From positions 40,108 through 104,107 of IMG/VR virus record IMGVR_UViG_3300042261_000762: a DNA stretch of 64,000 nt; one strand, 5' to 3'. Below are positions 24,883 to 32,951 of this stretch, piece by piece. Positions within the stretch are counted from its first letter, which is position 1, and the number at the start of each line of letters is the position of its first letter. Source of the stretch: a virus. Position numbers and translations under genes: made by a program. The notes beneath the pieces were generated by a model. It was given only the letters and a program-made list of their open reading frames with translations, was not told where the DNA came from and ran no database searches.

Positions 24883-24904
24883 TTAAAAGAATGCTTTTTC
24901 TTTC

Positions 24905-24916
24905 TATATATAAAAA
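24905..24916 (-). promoter_or_regulatory. Candidate phage promoter, minus strand
   Basis: Minus-strand TTTTTATATATA lies 22 bases before the PPK2 ATG at 24882. Confidence 0.5.
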
Positions 24917-24964
24917 TATTTTTTCTAAAAATAAACTTTAATACGATGATTACATATCATATTT

Positions 24965-25432
24965 ATGAAAAAGCTATTATTAACTCTGTTATCATTCTTG
25001 GCTTCCGTAATTGTCTTTGGCCAAGTTCAGTTTGATCAAATGATCAACATCGACGACTATTTAGGTCTCAATAAACAACAAATTAAAAAGGTAATGAAAT
25101 CTGAAGGTATAAAACCAAACATTTCAGATAAATTATATGTTATTGTTAATGAAAAAGGAAGTTGGGATTTAGATGAAAAGAATTACTCTTATATATTTGA
25201 CTATGATGATTATCATATAATATCATCATTTAATAATATTACAGATAAATGTGTTCGCACACACGTAAAAACTAAAATAGATTATTTTTATGATTATGTT
25301 AAATTATTTGATAAAACATACAAGAGAAGTAATAGCGATTTAGTTTGGTATGGTGCAGATGTAAAAATAGTTATACACTTTATAATATCAGAAGACAAAT
25401 ATTATATGGGAATATATTACGAAAAACAATAA
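24965..25432 (+). CDS. Secreted/periplasmic protein, 155 aa
   Basis: A signal peptide (MKKLLLTLLSFLASVIVFGQ) precedes a soluble domain that begins with a GLNKQQIKKVMKSEG helix. It resembles in layout the protein at 25672 (GMDKKDVMKDI...), so the two may be distant paralogues. No family recognised. Export by the host Sec system is expected, making it a candidate envelope-acting or exclusion factor. Confidence 0.68.
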   Translation: MKKLLLTLLSFLASVIVFGQVQFDQMINIDDYLGLNKQQIKKVMKSEGIKPNISDKLYVIVNEKGSWDLDEKNYSYIFDYDDYHIISSFNNITDKCVRTHVKTKIDYFYDYVKLFDKTYKRSNSDLVWYGADVKIVIHFIISEDKYYMGIYYEKQ

Positions 25433-25448
25433 AAAATAACTAAAAAAG

Positions 25449-25640
25449 ATGGAAGTAAAAGAATTGCAATTTATTAAAGGAAAAACCTTAAATGAAGCTA
25501 AGAAATTAGTTGAACCATTCTGGATTGAAGAAACCAGAGTTGATGGAGTTGATAAATATGTTTCGGCTGAGCTACATAAGAAAAGAATTTTAGTTGAAAC
25601 TTCCAAAGGAATAATTACAAAAATTATAGGAAATTATTAA
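25449..25640 (+). CDS. Small protein resembling I78-type protease inhibitors
   Basis: The 63-aa product has the outline of a potato-inhibitor-I/I78 fold: KGKTLNEAKKLV, an RVDG loop, a basic stretch HKKRILVET and a final KGIITKIIGNY. The match is weak and the reactive-site Asp is not clearly placed. It lies between two secreted proteins but has no signal peptide. Confidence 0.45.
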   Translation: MEVKELQFIKGKTLNEAKKLVEPFWIEETRVDGVDKYVSAELHKKRILVETSKGIITKIIGNY

Positions 25641-25649
25641 AATAAATAT

Positions 25650-25657
25650 TAAATTTG
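25650..25657 (+). promoter_or_regulatory. Bacteroidota-type minus-7 box
   Basis: TAAATTTG fits TAnnTTTG and lies 15 bases before the ATG at 25672. A clear minus-33 TTTG is not seen. Confidence 0.35.
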
Positions 25658-25671
25658 TAAAAAGAAAAGTT

Positions 25672-26166
25672 ATGAAGAAAATTTTTATGACATTGATTGG
25701 TATTGTATTTACAATAACCACTTTATTTGGACAAACTTTCATTGGCATGGATAAGAAAGATGTAATGAAAGATATTAAAGTTAACGCTAAGAGTATTGGA
25801 AAGCCTGAAAAGGATGATAGAGGTTATTACTCTATTACTGCTAAATTTGATAATAACACAAACATGTATTCATTTACCGATGAAGATATGTGTTATTTCT
25901 ACATGATTATGGAATATTATAGTTTAGAAAGATATAACTTTACTCTAAATTATTACGACCAAAATTATTTGAGAATTTATGATGATAGAAAAGAAAATAA
26001 ATTTGATAATACTGTAACTATTTGGAAAGAACCAAAAGGAGAAACTCTCATCTATAGATGGATTGTAGTAAATTATAATACTGGTGTCATGTACACACTC
26101 TATCTAACAAAAGAAAATTACGAGAATAATAAATATTCTTATTTGAAATCACTATTAGGGAGTTAA
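25672..26166 (+). CDS. Secreted/periplasmic protein, 164 aa
   Basis: Signal peptide MKKIFMTLIGIVFTITTLFGQ, then a domain starting FIGMDKKDVMKDIKVN with many Tyr and Asn residues. It shares layout and probably ancestry with the protein at 24965. Function unknown. Confidence 0.68.
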   Translation: MKKIFMTLIGIVFTITTLFGQTFIGMDKKDVMKDIKVNAKSIGKPEKDDRGYYSITAKFDNNTNMYSFTDEDMCYFYMIMEYYSLERYNFTLNYYDQNYLRIYDDRKENKFDNTVTIWKEPKGETLIYRWIVVNYNTGVMYTLYLTKENYENNKYSYLKSLLGS

Positions 26167-26189
26167 AAATGAAAATAAGAATAAATAAA

Positions 26190-26692
26190 GCCGGGAATAA
26201 AAAACATCTTCGTACAAGATAACGAATCAAAATCTAAAAAAAGGGACACTGAGGGGATTACACTTTCAGTGTCCTCCTTTTGAACAAGGAAAATTAGTTA
26301 GAGTTATAAATGGTTCGGCGAGTGGTATAAGAACTTAGTAAATGAAGAATTTGATGTTGATGTTGTGACAAGATACATCGGTTATTGATTTCGCTGTAGA
26401 TTTAAGGAAAAATTCACCAACTTACGGTAAATGGACATCCGCTACACTAACATCTGAAAATAAACATATATTCTGGGTGCCACCGGGATTTGCACACGGT
26501 TTTGTGGCATTAGAAGATGATACAGTTTTTTCTTATAAATGTACAAATGTATATAATAAAGAATCCGAAAGATGTATAATATGGAATGATGAGGATTTAA
26601 ATATAGATTGGCAAATAAAATCCCCAATATTATCGTTAAAAGATACTATGGGGATTTCATTTAAAGATTTTGAATCGCCTTTTATTCTATAG
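26190..26692 (+). pseudogene. Broken dTDP-4-dehydrorhamnose 3,5-epimerase (rmlC-like)
   Basis: Pieces of RmlC are recognisable in three frames: FVQDNESKSKK, then GTLRGLHFQCPPFEQGKLV, then VIDFAVDLRKNSPTYGKW and VPPGFAHGFVALEDD. The first shift is at an A7 run (26236-26242). Between INGS and VIDFAV about 60 extra bases have been inserted. The 5' end is missing. The gene once made a nucleotide-sugar epimerase for rhamnose synthesis and is now inactive, unless the indels are assembly errors. It ends convergently with the GS gene. Confidence 0.75.
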
Positions 26693-27701
26693 ATTTCATA
26701 GTTTTTAGAATTTTTCTTGTTACTCTATAAGGATCCATATTTGAAGCCGGTCTTCTATCTTCCAAATACCCCTTCCAATCATTTAAAGGAACAGATATAG
26801 GAATTCTAATTGATGCTCCTCTATCAGATAATCCATAAGAAAAAGTATTTATATCAGCAGTTTCATGATGCCCTGTCAATCTTTCATCATTATTTGACCC
26901 ATAAGCCAAGATATGTTCATCGTGGTTTTTTCTTAAAGCTTCACATATACTTGTAAAATATTCTCTGCCTCCTTCATCTCTCATTTTAGTATTCGAAAAA
27001 TTAACGTGACACCCACTCCCATTCCAGTTTCCTTTAACTGGTTTTGGGTGAAGTTCTATTTTTAGACTATATTTTTCTGATAATCTATTTAATAAATACC
27101 TAGCCAACCAGAGATCGTCCGATGCTTGTTGTGCCCCTTTTCCAAATAACTGAAATTCCCACTGTCCAAGTAATACTTCAGCATTTATCCCTGTTACATC
27201 AAGACCAGATTCTAAACAGGCATCTAGGTGTTCTTCAACTAATTGTCTAGCCTCAACGTGTCCGTGACCTACTGAGCAATAATACATACCTTGTCCTTCT
27301 GGATAACCATTTTCAGGAAAACCAACTGGTCTATTTGTTTTAGGATTTATTAGTGTATATTCTTGTTCAAACCCCCACCAAAAATCACTATCATTTGAAT
27401 ATTCGTTTAATTTTGCCCTTCTATTAGAGATATGTGGCGTTCTGTCTGGATTAAGAACTTCGCACATAACAAGAAAAGCATTTTTTCTCTGTGGATCTTT
27501 TATCATTCTAACTGGTTTTATCAAACAATCAGAAGAATGACCGTCTGCTTGTTGAGTTGAACTTCCATCGAAACTCCACTCTGGCAATTGCCACGGATAT
27601 TGAAATTCTTCTTTTAGAACTTTAGTTTTGGATCTAAGATTTGGGTCGGGTCTGTACCCATCTAACCAAATATATTCATAACGGTATTTCTCAAGTATCA
27701 T
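26682..27701 (-). CDS. glnA: Glutamine synthetase, GSII (eukaryotic-like) type
   Basis: The 339-aa length and signatures fit the short GSII class: beta-grasp YIWLDG...LRSKTKVL, PEWSFDGSSTQQA, the catalytic WWGFEQEYT, VTGINAEVLLGQWEFQ, and GSGCHVNFSNT with the ATP/Glu-site residues. GSII has no adenylylation site. It makes Gln from Glu, ATP and ammonia. It is transcribed alone from the promoter at 27792-27804. A phage-borne GS may feed nucleotide synthesis or offset host nitrogen limitation. A complete, conserved enzyme is rare in phages. Confidence 0.92.
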   Translation of the reverse strand: MILEKYRYEYIWLDGYRPDPNLRSKTKVLKEEFQYPWQLPEWSFDGSSTQQADGHSSDCLIKPVRMIKDPQRKNAFLVMCEVLNPDRTPHISNRRAKLNEYSNDSDFWWGFEQEYTLINPKTNRPVGFPENGYPEGQGMYYCSVGHGHVEARQLVEEHLDACLESGLDVTGINAEVLLGQWEFQLFGKGAQQASDDLWLARYLLNRLSEKYSLKIELHPKPVKGNWNGSGCHVNFSNTKMRDEGGREYFTSICEALRKNHDEHILAYGSNNDERLTGHHETADINTFSYGLSDRGASIRIPISVPLNDWKGYLEDRRPASNMDPYRVTRKILKTMKSIE

Positions 27702-27728
27702 TCTTTATAATTTATTTTTTAAAAACAG

Positions 27729-27755
27729 AAAAGGGTGGAATTATCCACCCTTTTT
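27729..27755. terminator. Bidirectional terminator
   Basis: An 11-bp perfect stem (AAAAGGGTGGA / TCCACCCTTTT) with an ATTA loop has T-rich sequence on both flanks. It lies upstream of the GS start, so on the minus strand it should end the incoming operon transcript, unless GS transcription starts at 27792 and reads through. Confidence 0.6.
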
Positions 27756-27791
27756 AGTTTATGTTTTTATTGTAATTAATTTCATATATCT

Positions 27792-27804
27792 TATATATTA
27801 AAAA
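27792..27804 (-). promoter_or_regulatory. Candidate phage promoter, minus strand
   Basis: Minus-strand TTTTTAATATATA, about 90 bases before the GS ATG, with the terminator hairpin between them. This placement makes an attenuator possible. The gap 27702-27894 otherwise shows only a 16-codon ORF. Confidence 0.4.
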
Positions 27805-27894
27805 TATTTTTTTGTTTATTTTAATCGACTTCTGACCAGTTACATATTCTTTCCCGCTGAAGCTTTCATTTGATTTAATTTTAAAGACATATTT

Positions 27895-28140
27895 TTACCA
27901 AGATGAAGCGAATTTTTTATCTCCCCAGTGAAAATCAATAAAATTAACTTTACACGGTTTTCCTATTAATCTAATATAATATGTGTTATCTTCAAAACCA
28001 AAGGTGTCTTGAAGACAATCCATAATAGTAGATTTCCCTGCACCGTTATCTATTTTTTCTAGAAATATAAAATCTTTTAATGTTTTCTTGGTTACTTCTT
28101 CTTCCTCAGTATGTTGTTCGTTGAATTTTAAAACTTTCAT
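27895..28140 (-). CDS. Hypothetical protein, 81 aa
   Basis: MKVLKFNEQHTEEEEV resembles a short CTS. A GAGKST segment (residues 33-38) mimics a P-loop, but the protein is far too small and lacks other NTPase motifs. ATGA overlap with the upstream gene. Confidence 0.55.
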   Translation of the reverse strand: MKVLKFNEQHTEEEEVTKKTLKDFIFLEKIDNGAGKSTIMDCLQDTFGFEDNTYYIRLIGKPCKVNFIDFHWGDKKFASSW

Positions 28141-28535
28141 TTGAAGTCATTGTATTTTTTTATTCTTTCATCGACGGAATCTTTTCCATACCACTTTATA
28201 TTTCCACCGTTGAAATTATTAGCATCCATTTCATTTAATAATTCATCTTTATATTCTTGTGCTTTTTTCTTAGTTCCTTTGGAATAATATCCTCCTTTGT
28301 AATTAATTATATGATCTAAAGTATTTTTTATAAATTCCTCTGCAGTCGTTACTCTTGTGCCGACTACTTTCATGTTTTCTCCTTCTACTGTAATAGATCC
28401 ATTACAACACTCACCCCATCCTTCTTCCATTAAATCTTGATCCATTTCTGTTAATCTCTCAGATTCAAACCAACGAGGATAAGCTGATCCATCTCCACCA
28501 TTACCGACTGAATACCATAAAGTTAATTTTGCCAT
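28137..28535 (-). CDS. Hypothetical protein, 132 aa
   Basis: The first 60 residues (LTLWYSVGNGGDGSAYPRW, then EEGWGECCNGSITVEG) look like a small beta domain known from phage conserved hypotheticals. No motif for an activity. It sits in a tight minus-strand operon. Confidence 0.58.
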   Translation of the reverse strand: MAKLTLWYSVGNGGDGSAYPRWFESERLTEMDQDLMEEGWGECCNGSITVEGENMKVVGTRVTTAEEFIKNTLDHIINYKGGYYSKGTKKKAQEYKDELLNEMDANNFNGGNIKWYGKDSVDERIKKYNDFK

Positions 28536-28538
28536 ATC

Positions 28539-28964
28539 TTAAAAATTTTTGAAATCGTTGAACCTATGAATATTTTTCAATTCTTTTGGTGGTTCTTTTT
28601 CTTTCATTATTTTTTCTTTTAATCTTTTATTTTTCATCGCGTTTAACATACCTGGACATGTACAACCCCATACTGTTTCTGGCCAGACTATAGATATTCC
28701 ATTACCGTGTTCTGAACCACAATAGGGGCAATAAGCATAATTGCCTTTATATTTTATGGGCAACATATCTAGTTCTTTAGTGTCACTATCGACTATTCCT
28801 TTTTTTAATTTATCTTCAATTTTTTCTATCTTCACTGCTTTTCTCATTCCTTCACAATCACACATTTTTACGATATCTGCATATACATTAGATATACCAT
28901 TACCGAATTCTCTATTACAATAAGGACAATATAAATAATTCCCTCTACTTTTTATAGGTAGCAT
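28539..28964 (-). CDS. Protein with two zinc-binding repeats
   Basis: Two copies of a roughly 55-residue unit start with MLPIKSRGNYLYCPYC / MLPIKYKGNYAYCPYC, each with a second cysteine group (MCDCEGM / CTCPGM). Each probably binds one zinc ion. Internal duplication is clear. Its promoter-like element is 18 bases upstream. Confidence 0.68.
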   Translation of the reverse strand: MLPIKSRGNYLYCPYCNREFGNGISNVYADIVKMCDCEGMRKAVKIEKIEDKLKKGIVDSDTKELDMLPIKYKGNYAYCPYCGSEHGNGISIVWPETVWGCTCPGMLNAMKNKRLKEKIMKEKEPPKELKNIHRFNDFKNF

Positions 28965-28981
28965 ACTATTTGTTTTTTATT

Positions 28982-28994
28982 TATATATTAAAAA
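28982..28994 (-). promoter_or_regulatory. Candidate phage promoter, minus strand
   Basis: Minus-strand TTTTTAATATATA, 17 bases before the ATG at 28964. Confidence 0.5.
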
Positions 28995-29000
28995 TGAAAT

Positions 29001-29477
29001 TTAATTTATGCCAAATCCTGAAAAATAATCGCCGCCTTGGTTGTCATCTAGTATGGTGTAATCGAATTCTTCACCTAATACTATTTCTATTCCGTATTTA
29101 TTATTGAAATATTCTGTGGCATATTCGTCAGCTAGATAATACAACTCACCTACTGGACCTATAGATGAAAAATGAACATGATCTTCTAAAATCATTTTTT
29201 CCATTTCATTAGAAAACAAAATAATATTCAATATACTTTGAATCTCTTTCATATCTAATCTTTCATCGCCATTTTGTATTAACTTATATTGGCTGTATGG
29301 TGTGATTTCATTTAGTAAAAGATATGATGTTATATTATTCTCTCTTAAAAAACTTTCAAGAACTGGAGAAGATTTTATTTTATGCACTATTTGTTTAGTA
29401 TAATTAATAGTTTTGAGGTCGAAGTGTTCTCCCCATCTGTTAAAGAAATCATTTATTTCACCTATTAGAGACATCAT
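29001..29477 (-). CDS. Hypothetical protein, 158 aa
   Basis: An acidic, mainly helical protein with no motif I recognise. It lies in the minus-strand operon that continues upstream to 39857. Confidence 0.55.
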   Translation of the reverse strand: MMSLIGEINDFFNRWGEHFDLKTINYTKQIVHKIKSSPVLESFLRENNITSYLLLNEITPYSQYKLIQNGDERLDMKEIQSILNIILFSNEMEKMILEDHVHFSSIGPVGELYYLADEYATEYFNNKYGIEIVLGEEFDYTILDDNQGGDYFSGFGIN

Positions 29478-29487
29478 AAATTATATA

Positions 29488-30234
29488 TTATTTTGCAAAT
29501 TTAAGTTTTAATACACTTTCCAAGAAATTTGTTCCAGGAAACATTAGATCTATATTCAATAAATAAGAATCCAATTCTTTATCGTAATCATAACCACTGA
29601 ATTGCATTTCATCAAAATTACTAAATAAACTTAAAGCATATTTATATTGAGACTCCTTATCAAAATAAAAGAAATCTTTTTCATTTAAAATATAATCTCT
29701 AAATATCTGAGTATTAAAATATTGAGATGTAGTAATAAAACTAATTTCATCAAATAGTGACTTGAATCCTTTTTTCAGATATATGTCAAAATCAAGATCT
29801 AGATATTCTATGATATATTTTAGGTTATTAGATATGTTTAGTGGATTTTCTGTAGCTATGTATTTTAGGCCGCTTGGTTCGAGATTCATTCCCATTTTAT
29901 TTAGCATAACATTCATAAGAGTTGGAAGGATGTCCCAACTATAATAGAAGAATGTTGGTATAAATTCGCTGTCTGGAGTAAGAATAAAAACAAATCTAAA
30001 ATCCTTATAATAAAAGTCAACGAATCTGCCTATTTTTTGATATTCATTTGATTTGAATATATCTTCAAGAATTGTTATGTCGGTTTCTTGTGGTATGATT
30101 ATTTTAATATAATCAAATAACTGTTTTTCTTTATAAACAAAAGGAATTTCATTACGAATTTCCTTTCCATCTAATTTATCAGAAACTTCTTTAAGAAGTT
30201 TAAGGAATTCAGGTCTTTCCAGTTTCCTGCTCAT
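29488..30234 (-). CDS. Hypothetical protein, 248 aa
   Basis: Acidic and rich in Phe and Tyr. No signal peptide or known domain. Overlaps the upstream gene by 26 bases. Confidence 0.58.
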   Translation of the reverse strand: MSRKLERPEFLKLLKEVSDKLDGKEIRNEIPFVYKEKQLFDYIKIIIPQETDITILEDIFKSNEYQKIGRFVDFYYKDFRFVFILTPDSEFIPTFFYYSWDILPTLMNVMLNKMGMNLEPSGLKYIATENPLNISNNLKYIIEYLDLDFDIYLKKGFKSLFDEISFITTSQYFNTQIFRDYILNEKDFFYFDKESQYKYALSLFSNFDEMQFSGYDYDKELDSYLLNIDLMFPGTNFLESVLKLKFAK

Positions 30235-30454
30235 ATAATTTTATTAATTCATTTTTTGCATCCATATAAGATGGAAAAACTTTAACATTGGCATATTCCA
30301 AATCGTTCTCAAGAATATATGCCCATCCATACCATTTTCTTTCTTTTATGGCATAGAACCACACGGCGTTTAATCTCTTCTTAGCGGTGAAAGAAGTCTT
30401 TGATATTGACCAAGTACTTACTTTTCTATATTTAACTATTTTATATTTTTTCAA
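30209..30454 (-). CDS. Small basic protein, 81 aa
   Basis: A basic N-terminus (MKKYKIVKYRKVSTWSISKT) and a central WYGWAYILEND. Overlaps both neighbours by 14-26 bases. Unrecognised. Confidence 0.55.
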   Translation of the reverse strand: MKKYKIVKYRKVSTWSISKTSFTAKKRLNAVWFYAIKERKWYGWAYILENDLEYANVKVFPSYMDAKNELIKLYEQETGKT

Positions 30455-30860
30455 TTAACTCATTAAATTTTTCTTCAAATATGATATTATCTGGTATTTC
30501 TTCAATTCTAAACATCATAGCCATTTCCTCGGGAGAATAGAAATTTAAATTTGTGCCTTCGCCTTTGTATGCAATAAAAAAATCTTTATCTGGATTCTCC
30601 TTTGCAAATACATAAAGTCCATGTATTTCTTGCATTATCTGTCCAACTGTTCTGCTAGGTTGTTTTTTCTTTGTCAAATCTTTTGTTATAATAGCATAAG
30701 ATTGTCCTTGCATACCGTGACACCTTCCATATATGGCTCCGAAATTTTGATAAGCATATAGGGCTGCACCTTTACCGTGTCGACCTTCTGTGTTAGCACC
30801 AAATACAAATATTTCATTAGGTAATAATTCTTTTATATCACCTTTATAAGTTCTTCTCAT
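30441..30860 (-). CDS. A1S_2505-type phage protein (macro-domain-like)
   Basis: I choose the ATG at 30860 (MRRTYKGDIKELLPNEIFV); a longer TTG start would run into the previous gene. The block IFVFGANTEGRHGKGAALYA, then GRCHGMQGQSYAI, is the signature of a phage family common in large phages that resembles the macro-domain fold. A second, typical macro-domain protein is at 38365. The family may bind ADP-ribose-like ligands, but no function is established. Confidence 0.7.
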   Translation of the reverse strand: MRRTYKGDIKELLPNEIFVFGANTEGRHGKGAALYAYQNFGAIYGRCHGMQGQSYAIITKDLTKKKQPSRTVGQIMQEIHGLYVFAKENPDKDFFIAYKGEGTNLNFYSPEEMAMMFRIEEIPDNIIFEEKFNELIEKI

Positions 30861-30862
30861 TT

Positions 30863-31399
30863 TTAATCCTCCCAAATTTCTTCACCATAAGGATCTAAAT
30901 CTGATATTATTTGTCCTCTTGGCTCTTCTGGTTCATTATTATTATATTTAAAATCTAAGTATGCCAAATGTCCAACTGGAGCTGACATAGGTTTAACAGC
31001 AACTAAATCAAGTCCAATAGTTTTAGCCGCCACTTTCATGGAAAGTGGTAATAACCCTTCGTTACAATCACGAATAGATGTTCCTTCATCATCCCAGTTT
31101 TCCTCACCGTAAGGATCTATTTCTGATATTTTTTGTCCTTTTGGTTCTTGGTGTGCATCCCAATAAGGGTCATAAGATCCAAAATAACCATTAATATCAT
31201 CTATAACTGGATTCTCACTCGGTTTAACCTTTACTAGATCAAGCCCAATAGTTTGCTTAGCTTTATTCCAAGTGTCAGCATTAATATTATCATTCCAATC
31301 ATCGTAGAAATTCCTCCACTCTGGTGATATACCAAGTTTGCTCCACCTATCTATTACTTCTTGGCGGGTATCTTTAATTTTCCCATTGTTCTTCTCCAT
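30863..31399 (-). CDS. Tagged protein with two gp23-like capsid segments
   Basis: Two related segments (QTIGLDLVKVKP, and KTIGLDLVAVKPMSAPVGHL) each end in a DPYGEE tag (DPYGEENWDD, DPYGEEIWED at the C-terminus). The second resembles T4 gp23 around its LIAFDICGVQPMNSPTGQ stretch. The ATG at 31399 lies inside the tag codons of the upstream gene, read in a different frame. I read it as a duplicated capsid fragment turned into a small tagged protein; the role is unknown. Confidence 0.6.
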   Translation of the reverse strand: MEKNNGKIKDTRQEVIDRWSKLGISPEWRNFYDDWNDNINADTWNKAKQTIGLDLVKVKPSENPVIDDINGYFGSYDPYWDAHQEPKGQKISEIDPYGEENWDDEGTSIRDCNEGLLPLSMKVAAKTIGLDLVAVKPMSAPVGHLAYLDFKYNNNEPEEPRGQIISDLDPYGEEIWED

Positions 31400-31748
31400 A
31401 TGGATCTAAATCTGAATATACTCTTTTTATTTCTTTTCTTGGAGTTCTAACTAAATGTTCTACCTCTCTTTTAATTATATCTCTTAAATTAGATCTTACA
31501 TCTATATTAAAGTAAGATCTCATATCTTCTAACATACTCCTATTAACAGAACAACTTATTTCTCTTCCGTCCAATAGTCTGATCCTCATTCTTGGAGCCC
31601 ATGTAGCCTCACTAATCATTTGAACAGACTGTATTCCATATTCTATCATTTCTTCTTCAGAGAATAAAGAATTATCTTTACTTGTAGTTTTCTCTATAAC
31701 AGGTTTTGACTGTTCTTTATATCTTTCCCAATTATTAAAAAAATTCAT
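31374..31748 (-). CDS. Tagged protein resembling a middle segment of gp23
   Basis: I choose the ATG at 31748 (MNFFNNWERYKEQ); a TTG start upstream lies within the previous gene's tag. The part NRSMLEDMRSYFNIDVRSNL aligns by eye with T4 gp23 IELAQDLRAVHGMDADAELS. It ends in KEIKRVYSDL and DPYGEEQWEN. It is one of five consecutive genes of this kind. Confidence 0.6.
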   Translation of the reverse strand: MNFFNNWERYKEQSKPVIEKTTSKDNSLFSEEEMIEYGIQSVQMISEATWAPRMRIRLLDGREISCSVNRSMLEDMRSYFNIDVRSNLRDIIKREVEHLVRTPRKEIKRVYSDLDPYGEEQWEN

Positions 31749-31749
31749 A

Positions 31750-32004
31750 TTATTCCTCCCAATCTTCTTCTCCAAAAGGATCTAGTTCAGAATATATCCT
31801 TTTTATTTCTTTTTGTTTTGACGGAATATTTATTGTAGAATAAAATCTATTATCTATCATAGTTGTTGCATACCTAGATTTAATAGTCTTCTTTGGAATA
31901 TTAGTTGAAACATCCACAACTTCACATGGTTTATAAGGCATGTAAACATAACCTTGATTATTTTTTATCCTTTCCATCTCTAGTCTATACATATTATAAC
32001 TCAT
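31750..32004 (-). CDS. Tagged protein resembling the C-terminal region of gp23
   Basis: YVYMPYKPCEVVDV and IKSRYATTMIDNRFY recall T4 gp23 near its C-terminus (IYYAPYVALTPL, then GFKTRYGIGINPF). It ends with KEIKRIYSEL and DPFGEEDWEE. The likeness is by eye only. Confidence 0.55.
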   Translation of the reverse strand: MSYNMYRLEMERIKNNQGYVYMPYKPCEVVDVSTNIPKKTIKSRYATTMIDNRFYSTINIPSKQKEIKRIYSELDPFGEEDWEE

Positions 32005-32007
32005 AAT

Positions 32008-32202
32008 TTAATCCTCCCAATCTTCTTCCCCAAAAGGATCTAAGTCTGAATATACTCTCTTTATTTCCTTTTCTGGCATACTGTGTAATACTGAATATTC
32101 TCTAATCCATGCCATTTTTTCTTCGTCTGTTATTTTAAGTTTGCGTTCTTGCGGTAAAACCCAACTCTTTACAGCTTTTTCTTTATCTATAATTAAATAC
32201 AT
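32008..32202 (-). CDS. Small tagged protein, 64 aa
   Basis: The C-terminal EKEIKRVYSDL and DPFGEEDWED are nearly identical to those of the neighbouring genes. The first 45 residues (with MAWIREYSVLHSMP) are of unknown origin; given its neighbours they may derive from a virion protein. Confidence 0.6.
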   Translation of the reverse strand: MYLIIDKEKAVKSWVLPQERKLKITDEEKMAWIREYSVLHSMPEKEIKRVYSDLDPFGEEDWED

Positions 32203-32205
32203 AAA

Positions 32206-32592
32206 TTAATCCTCCCAATCTTCTTCGCCATAAGGATCTAAATCTGTAAATTTTTGACCCTTTGGTACATGAGTACTATTATTGCTTATTCCTCCTGTTC
32301 CACTTGATCCACTTACTCCATGAGGACTACAAGAATAATAAGGTCTCCCTATTCCGGCAACTCCTGATGTTCCGCTAGTGCCTACTGCACCACTCATTCC
32401 CATTTTAGCCTTACTAAATCCTGGATCTGCCACTATATCGTAAGATAATATTTTGTGGGATTTAATATATCTATCTACTACTTCTCCTACTCCTCTACTA
32501 CAAACAACAAAATTAGCAGGCGCTGTTCTGCCAGCCTCTGATATTATATTAGAAGCTTCAAGTATCTTGCCTACTAATTTTTTGTTGTTCAT
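32206..32592 (-). CDS. Tagged protein with gp23-like segment and collagen-like linker
   Basis: SNIISEAGRTAPANFVVCSR resembles T4 gp23 VEIARQTGRGEGNFIIASR. A short GTSGTSGVAG / GVSGSSGTGG stretch, as in the fibre genes of this phage, follows, then FTDL and DPYGEEDWED at the C-terminus. It is the first of the five-gene tagged cluster. Confidence 0.6.
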   Translation of the reverse strand: MNNKKLVGKILEASNIISEAGRTAPANFVVCSRGVGEVVDRYIKSHKILSYDIVADPGFSKAKMGMSGAVGTSGTSGVAGIGRPYYSCSPHGVSGSSGTGGISNNSTHVPKGQKFTDLDPYGEEDWED

Positions 32593-32951
32593 AATTCTAT
32601 ACTTCCTATCCCCTCATTCCTATCTATACATATTGCTGTAGCCGAATTAGACCCGTCTGATTTCTTATCATTTATAACTATTCTCTCACCTCTACCTAAT
32701 CCCATAACAAGTTGATCATATACAACACCAGATTCAGCTAATTGTTTAATAGTAAAATCTCTTAAACATTCCCTTCTTCCTGTAGTTATAACAACATAAT
32801 AACCAGCCACTTCCCATTCGTCTAATTTTTCTTTAACTCCAGGTAAAAGAACTGTTTCATTATCTTTCAAGGATGACGAATGTCCTCCGTGATGTTTTAA
32901 TAAACATCCGTCTATGTCTAGAAAAATTACTTTACTACTATAATCTATCAT
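32589..32951 (-). CDS. HAD-superfamily phosphatase/polynucleotide-phosphatase-like
   Basis: The nucleophile motif FLDIDGCLL (DxD) is at residues 10-18, motif II TTGR lies near residue 57, and VINDKKSDG supplies the motif III/IV Lys and Asp region. At 120 aa it is a minimal, cap-less HAD. The substrate may be a nucleotide or nucleic acid end, by analogy with phage HADs. Confidence 0.75.
   Translation of the reverse strand: MIDYSSKVIFLDIDGCLLKHHGGHSSSLKDNETVLLPGVKEKLDEWEVAGYYVVITTGRRECLRDFTIKQLAESGVVYDQLVMGLGRGERIVINDKKSDGSNSATAICIDRNEGIGSIEL

Noticed and set aside
27895-28140. GAGKST as a P-loop ATPase
   Set aside because: The 81-aa protein has no Walker B, and spacing to strands is wrong; chance match.
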